Source: Falsihalocynthiibacter arcticus
Lineage (GTDB): Bacteria; Pseudomonadota; Alphaproteobacteria; Rhodobacterales; Rhodobacteraceae
NCBI RefSeq assembly: GCF_000812665.2
Contig: NZ_CP014327.1
Span: forward strand, 2,571,501-2,635,500
Reading direction: 5' to 3'
Length of the DNA stretch: 64,000 nt
Positions 60,969 through 64,000 of this stretch are shown one piece after another. The translations under genes and the position numbers were made by a program. Numbering within the stretch: position 1 is the first letter of the stretch; each line of letters opens with the position of its first letter. The notes under the pieces were generated by a model. The model worked only from the letters and a program-made list of their open reading frames with translations. It made no database searches and was not told the DNA's origin.

Positions 60969-61775
60969 CTAGCCCCGCTTCCGAGTGGCGAGAAAAAAGA
61001 GAGTTAGAACGAGCACACTGACCGCCAGCAAAGCGGTCGAGATCGCGTTGACTTCAGGTGTCAGCGCACGGCGCAATTGGCCCAGCATATAGGTGGGGAG
61101 CGTATCCTGTCCCGCTGATTTGACAAATTCGGTGATGATCACGTCGTCAAGGGAGATGATAAAAGCGAGCATCGCCCCCGCGACCACTCCGGGCATCAAA
61201 AGCGGGAGGGTCACATAGCGAAACGTCTGCCACGGTGAGGCATAAAGATCGGCAGCGGCGGTTTCCATTGCAGTGTCCATCCCCTCAAGTCGCGCCTTGA
61301 TCGGCAAGTAGGCAAAAGGCACACAGAAGGCCGAATGCGCGATGATAAGATAGCCGAGGCCCGTATAACCCGTAGCGATTTTGATCGATGAGAAGAAGAT
61401 CAGAAGCGCAACAGCCGTGACAATCTCGGGCACCATCAAAGGTTGGTTGATGACGATATAGATGAAGGTTTGGCCCTTGAATTTCCCCCGTCGCGTAGTG
61501 CCAAGAGCCGCCATCGTCGCCACGGTTGTCGCAATTACGGACGCCCAGATTGCGATCACAAAAGAGCGCATCGCGGCCCCTTGCACCGCTTCATTCTGGG
61601 CCGCGATCGCGTACCATTTAAACGAAAACCCGCCCCATTGATTGACGGAATTGCCGCCATTGAACGAATAGAAAACCAGCGTGACAATCGGCGCATAGAG
61701 CAACACAAAAGACAGCAGCGCCAAGAAGGTAAAGCCGGGCAGCTTGGTCACGTCAAAAGATTTATGCTTACCCAT
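60969..61775 (-). CDS. potC: Polyamine ABC transporter permease (PotC-like)
   Basis: A 268-residue permease with about six helices. LYAPIVTLVFYSFNGGNSVN at the start, the EAA loop METAAADLYASPWQTFRYVT, and SLDDVIITEFVKSAGQDTLP near the C-terminus, all typical of PotC/PotI. Start overlaps the PotB stop by eight bases. Confidence 0.92.
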   Translation of the reverse strand: MGKHKSFDVTKLPGFTFLALLSFVLLYAPIVTLVFYSFNGGNSVNQWGGFSFKWYAIAAQNEAVQGAAMRSFVIAIWASVIATTVATMAALGTTRRGKFKGQTFIYIVINQPLMVPEIVTAVALLIFFSSIKIATGYTGLGYLIIAHSAFCVPFAYLPIKARLEGMDTAMETAAADLYASPWQTFRYVTLPLLMPGVVAGAMLAFIISLDDVIITEFVKSAGQDTLPTYMLGQLRRALTPEVNAISTALLAVSVLVLTLFFLATRKRG

Positions 61776-62670
61776 GCGGGTCCTCCCGCGATGAAACGCG
61801 TGTATAGATTAACAGCGAGCCGAGAACGACAACCAACAGAACCGTCGAAAGCGCAGCTCCGAGTGGCCAGTTTTGGCCTTGTCCGAATTGCAGCTCAATA
61901 AAGTTCCCGATCATCATATTTTTGCCGCCACCCAAAACGCGCGGCGTTACATAAGCACCGAGGCTTGGGATGAAAACAAGGATGCACCCCGCCACGATGC
62001 CGGGGCGAATAATCGGCAAGATCACCCGTCGAAGAATTTGCAGACGCGAAGCATAGAGATCGTAACCCGCTTCAATCAGTCGAAAATCAAACCGGTCGAT
62101 CGCTGCAAACAGCGGCAACACCATCAACGGAAGATAGACATAGGCCATCCCGATTAGTACGGCGGTGTCGGTATACAAAATCTGGATCGGCTCTGAAATC
62201 AGCCCGTAGTGGATGAGGAATGTGTTCAAAAGACCCTGGTTGCGGATTACTTCCATGATCGCGAAGGTGCGGATCAACAGGTTTGTCCAGAAGGGGATTG
62301 TGATCAGAAACAGCCAAAATGCGCGGTATTTCGGCGGACGCGTCGCGATAAACCACGCAGTCGGCAGGCCGAGCACAAAGGCGATCACGGTCGTCGACAG
62401 CGAGAGTTTTACCGAACGCCAGATGATGGAAAGGTTAGCATCGGCTAGGCTTACTGTGCCGTCAAAGATGTCCTTTTGAAACAGCACCCGAAACCAAGCA
62501 TCCCCTGAGAAAATCCAGCGCACACCAGAGTAGTCGCCCTTTTCCAGAAACGAATAGGTCACGACAATCAGCAATGGCCCACTTGCTGCGACGAGCAGTA
62601 ACAACAGCGCTGGCATAGACAAAAGCCAGCCATTGCTCCCCTTACTACGCCCTTTGCCAAGGGCGCTCAT
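61768..62670 (-). CDS. potB: Polyamine ABC transporter permease (PotB-like)
   Basis: A 300-residue permease with about six helices. [20 protein letters not shown] near the start, [20 protein letters not shown], the EAA loop [20 protein letters not shown] and [20 protein letters not shown] are typical of PotB/PotH. It overlaps the potA stop by four bases. Confidence 0.92.
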   Translation of the reverse strand: MSALGKGRSKGSNGWLLSMPALLLLLVAASGPLLIVVTYSFLEKGDYSGVRWIFSGDAWFRVLFQKDIFDGTVSLADANLSIIWRSVKLSLSTTVIAFVLGLPTAWFIATRPPKYRAFWLFLITIPFWTNLLIRTFAIMEVIRNQGLLNTFLIHYGLISEPIQILYTDTAVLIGMAYVYLPLMVLPLFAAIDRFDFRLIEAGYDLYASRLQILRRVILPIIRPGIVAGCILVFIPSLGAYVTPRVLGGGKNMMIGNFIELQFGQGQNWPLGAALSTVLLVVVLGSLLIYTRVSSREDPHG

Positions 62671-63722
62671 GCTTCTAAAACCTGCACCGTTTCGGCGTCG
62701 ATATTGACCCCTACGGCATTGCCGATTTTTAGGGGTGCACCCGCGTTGCTTTGCACCCGCGCCACAAGGCGACCCTCATCGCTCAACGCCAATGTGTAAT
62801 GGGTGTCGGTTCCTAGATAGGTCGCGTCGACAACCTTGGCGGGAATGCCCGTAGCGGCGTCCCCAATCCCGATTTGCTCAGGCCGGATCGCGAGGGTCAC
62901 CGCGCCAGTTTGCCCCGTCAGCGGCACAGCAAGGATTTCCCCCGATCCAATCCGAACACCACCGGCCTCAACATTGCCGGGGAGGAAATTCGTCTCGCCG
63001 ATGAAGTCCGCGACAAAGCGGTTTACGGGACGGTTGTAGATATCATGCGGTGTGCCGACCTGCAAAAGCTGTCCCGCCGACATGACCGCGATCCGGTTCG
63101 ACATCGTAAGCGCTTCCTCCTGATCGTGGGTCACAAATACGAAGGTGATCCCAGTCTCTGTTTGAAGGCGTTTTAACTCGCTTTGCATTTCTTTGCGTAG
63201 CTTTAGGTCAAGGGCCGAGAGCGGCTCGTCGAGCAAGAGCACCTCCGGTTCAGGAGCAAGCGCGCGCGCCAAAGCAACGCGCTGTTGCTGGCCGCCCGAT
63301 AATTGTTGGGGCATCCGGTCGGCGAAGGCTTCAAGCTTGACCAAGGCCAATACCCGTGCGGTAGCCTTGGCCACCTCATCGCGCGACTTGCCCAACATTT
63401 TGAGTCCGAAACCCACGTTGTCCGCGACAGAAAGATGCGGAAACAGGGCGTAGGATTGAAACACGGTATTCACGGGGCGCGCATTTGGCGGGGTGAAGGT
63501 GATGTCGCGACCCGAAAGCAGGATGGCGCCAGACGTCGGCGTCTCAAACCCTGCGATGCAGCGCAATAACGTCGTTTTCCCGCAACCAGAGGGACCAAGT
63601 AGCGTGAAAAACTCGCCCTTTTCGATACTGATTGACACGTCGCCAAGGGCTGTTACCGCCGCAGAACCAGAGCCGTATATTTTCCCAACATTCCGTGCGA
63701 CGACGGCAAATTCTTCATTCAA
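62667..63722 (-). CDS. potA: Polyamine ABC transporter ATP-binding protein (PotA-like)
   Basis: A 351-residue ATPase. Walker A is [17 protein letters not shown], the signature is [17 protein letters not shown], Walker B is [14 protein letters not shown] and the switch His is in FVTHDQEEA. The C-terminal 100 residues form a TOBE regulatory domain. First gene of the operon; the amidase gene upstream on the same strand ends 45 bp before it, so both may share a transcript. Confidence 0.93.
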   Translation of the reverse strand: MNEEFAVVARNVGKIYGSGSAAVTALGDVSISIEKGEFFTLLGPSGCGKTTLLRCIAGFETPTSGAILLSGRDITFTPPNARPVNTVFQSYALFPHLSVADNVGFGLKMLGKSRDEVAKATARVLALVKLEAFADRMPQQLSGGQQQRVALARALAPEPEVLLLDEPLSALDLKLRKEMQSELKRLQTETGITFVFVTHDQEEALTMSNRIAVMSAGQLLQVGTPHDIYNRPVNRFVADFIGETNFLPGNVEAGGVRIGSGEILAVPLTGQTGAVTLAIRPEQIGIGDAATGIPAKVVDATYLGTDTHYTLALSDEGRLVARVQSNAGAPLKIGNAVGVNIDAETVQVLEA

Positions 63723-63767
63723 GATACAATCCCCCTAGGGTAAATGTGCGACGTGTTCTAAATTTAG

Positions 63768-64000
63768 TCAAGGTTTTCCGCACCATACGGGTGGTTTGCG
63801 CAGGGCCCAAGGTTGCGCCTGCTCGCATTCCGCACAGAGCGCGATCAATGTGGCATCCTCGCCAAAGGGGGCCGCAAGGTGGATGCCGATTGGCAAACCC
63901 TCATCGTTCCAATGCAAAGGGACAGATGCCGCCGGTTGTCCGCTGGCGTTGAACGCGGCGCAAAACGGCGAATAGGAAAACACCCCCCCTTCGCCGATGC
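63768..64000 (-). CDS. Amidase C-terminal part, cut by the window edge
   Basis: The minus-strand frame is open to the end of the window; only about 77 C-terminal residues are seen. PFCAAFNASGQPAASVPLHW and GLPIGIHLAAPFGEDATLIA are the conserved C-terminal motifs of the amidase signature family. The catalytic Ser-Ser-Lys part lies outside the window. Its place ahead of the polyamine transporter suggests hydrolysis of an amide of a polyamine or a similar compound. Confidence 0.85.
   Translation of the reverse strand, partial: IGEGGVFSYSPFCAAFNASGQPAASVPLHWNDEGLPIGIHLAAPFGEDATLIALCAECEQAQPWALRKPPVWCGKP

Noticed and set aside
1-64000. CRISPR arrays, tRNA or rRNA genes, prophage or integrative element
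   Set aside because: No regularly spaced repeats, cloverleaf-like segments, rRNA signatures, integrases or attachment repeats were recognised on reading both strands.

Overview
The window looks like a chromosomal segment of a marine alphaproteobacterium of the Roseobacter group (Rhodobacteraceae). This is inferred from gene content: a formate dehydrogenase of the FDH-3 type, an Aap-type amino-acid ABC importer, TRAP transporters, a BKACE enzyme, and an alphaproteobacterial PhyR/NepR/EcfG general stress response. No rRNA, tRNA, CRISPR array, insertion sequence or prophage was recognised. The segment is transport- and catabolism-rich, with several decayed genes.

Layout. 1-4551: formate dehydrogenase operon (alpha subunit cut by the window edge, FeS beta subunit, cytochrome b gamma subunit, small membrane protein). 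4552-7966: a graveyard with remnants of a TRAP transporter (DctP, DctM), an intradiol ring-cleavage dioxygenase and a malonyl-CoA decarboxylase, then an internally deleted homocitrate/isopropylmalate synthase relative; a GntR regulator follows (8065-8748). 8885-15472: general stress response locus. phyR diverges from nepR-ecfG-histidine kinase, and three nearby stress-type small-protein units (DUF1328, DUF883 plus partner, entericidin-like lipoprotein) all carry the same GGAAC-N17-GTT promoter.

15722-22192: a sugar ABC importer with an aldo/keto reductase (frameshifted), a zinc alcohol dehydrogenase, an SDR and an RraA-type protein. 22513-26843: XRE-cupin regulator, then kbl-tdh-thrC (threonine/glycine metabolism) behind three 20-bp-phased repeats. 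26952-34211: LysR regulator, aapJQMP amino-acid importer, a D-Ala-D-Ala dipeptidase and a PHP metallohydrolase.

34268-44015: a ten-gene minus-strand operon under a divergent LysR. It encodes an amino-acid ABC importer, creatininase-family amidohydrolase, class III aminotransferase, BKACE, acetylpolyamine-type deacetylase, FAD oxidoreductase and RidA. The combination fits catabolism of an N-acetylated beta-amino acid or diamine, and N6-acetyl-beta-lysine is the candidate I propose. 44192-51926: a ROK-regulated operon with a clear palindromic operator, joining a CUT2 sugar importer to an M20 deacylase, a YhfX-like PLP protein and an AgaS/FrlB-like SIS protein. It looks like a pathway for a glycosylated or acylated amino compound.

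52078-55501: TAXI-type TRAP transporter with a frameshifted DUF1850 gene between its two components. 55553-58826: exported hypothetical proteins and two poorly coding stretches. 58827-63722: a second acetylpolyamine-type deacetylase convergent with a potABCD-like polyamine importer. The window ends inside an amidase gene.
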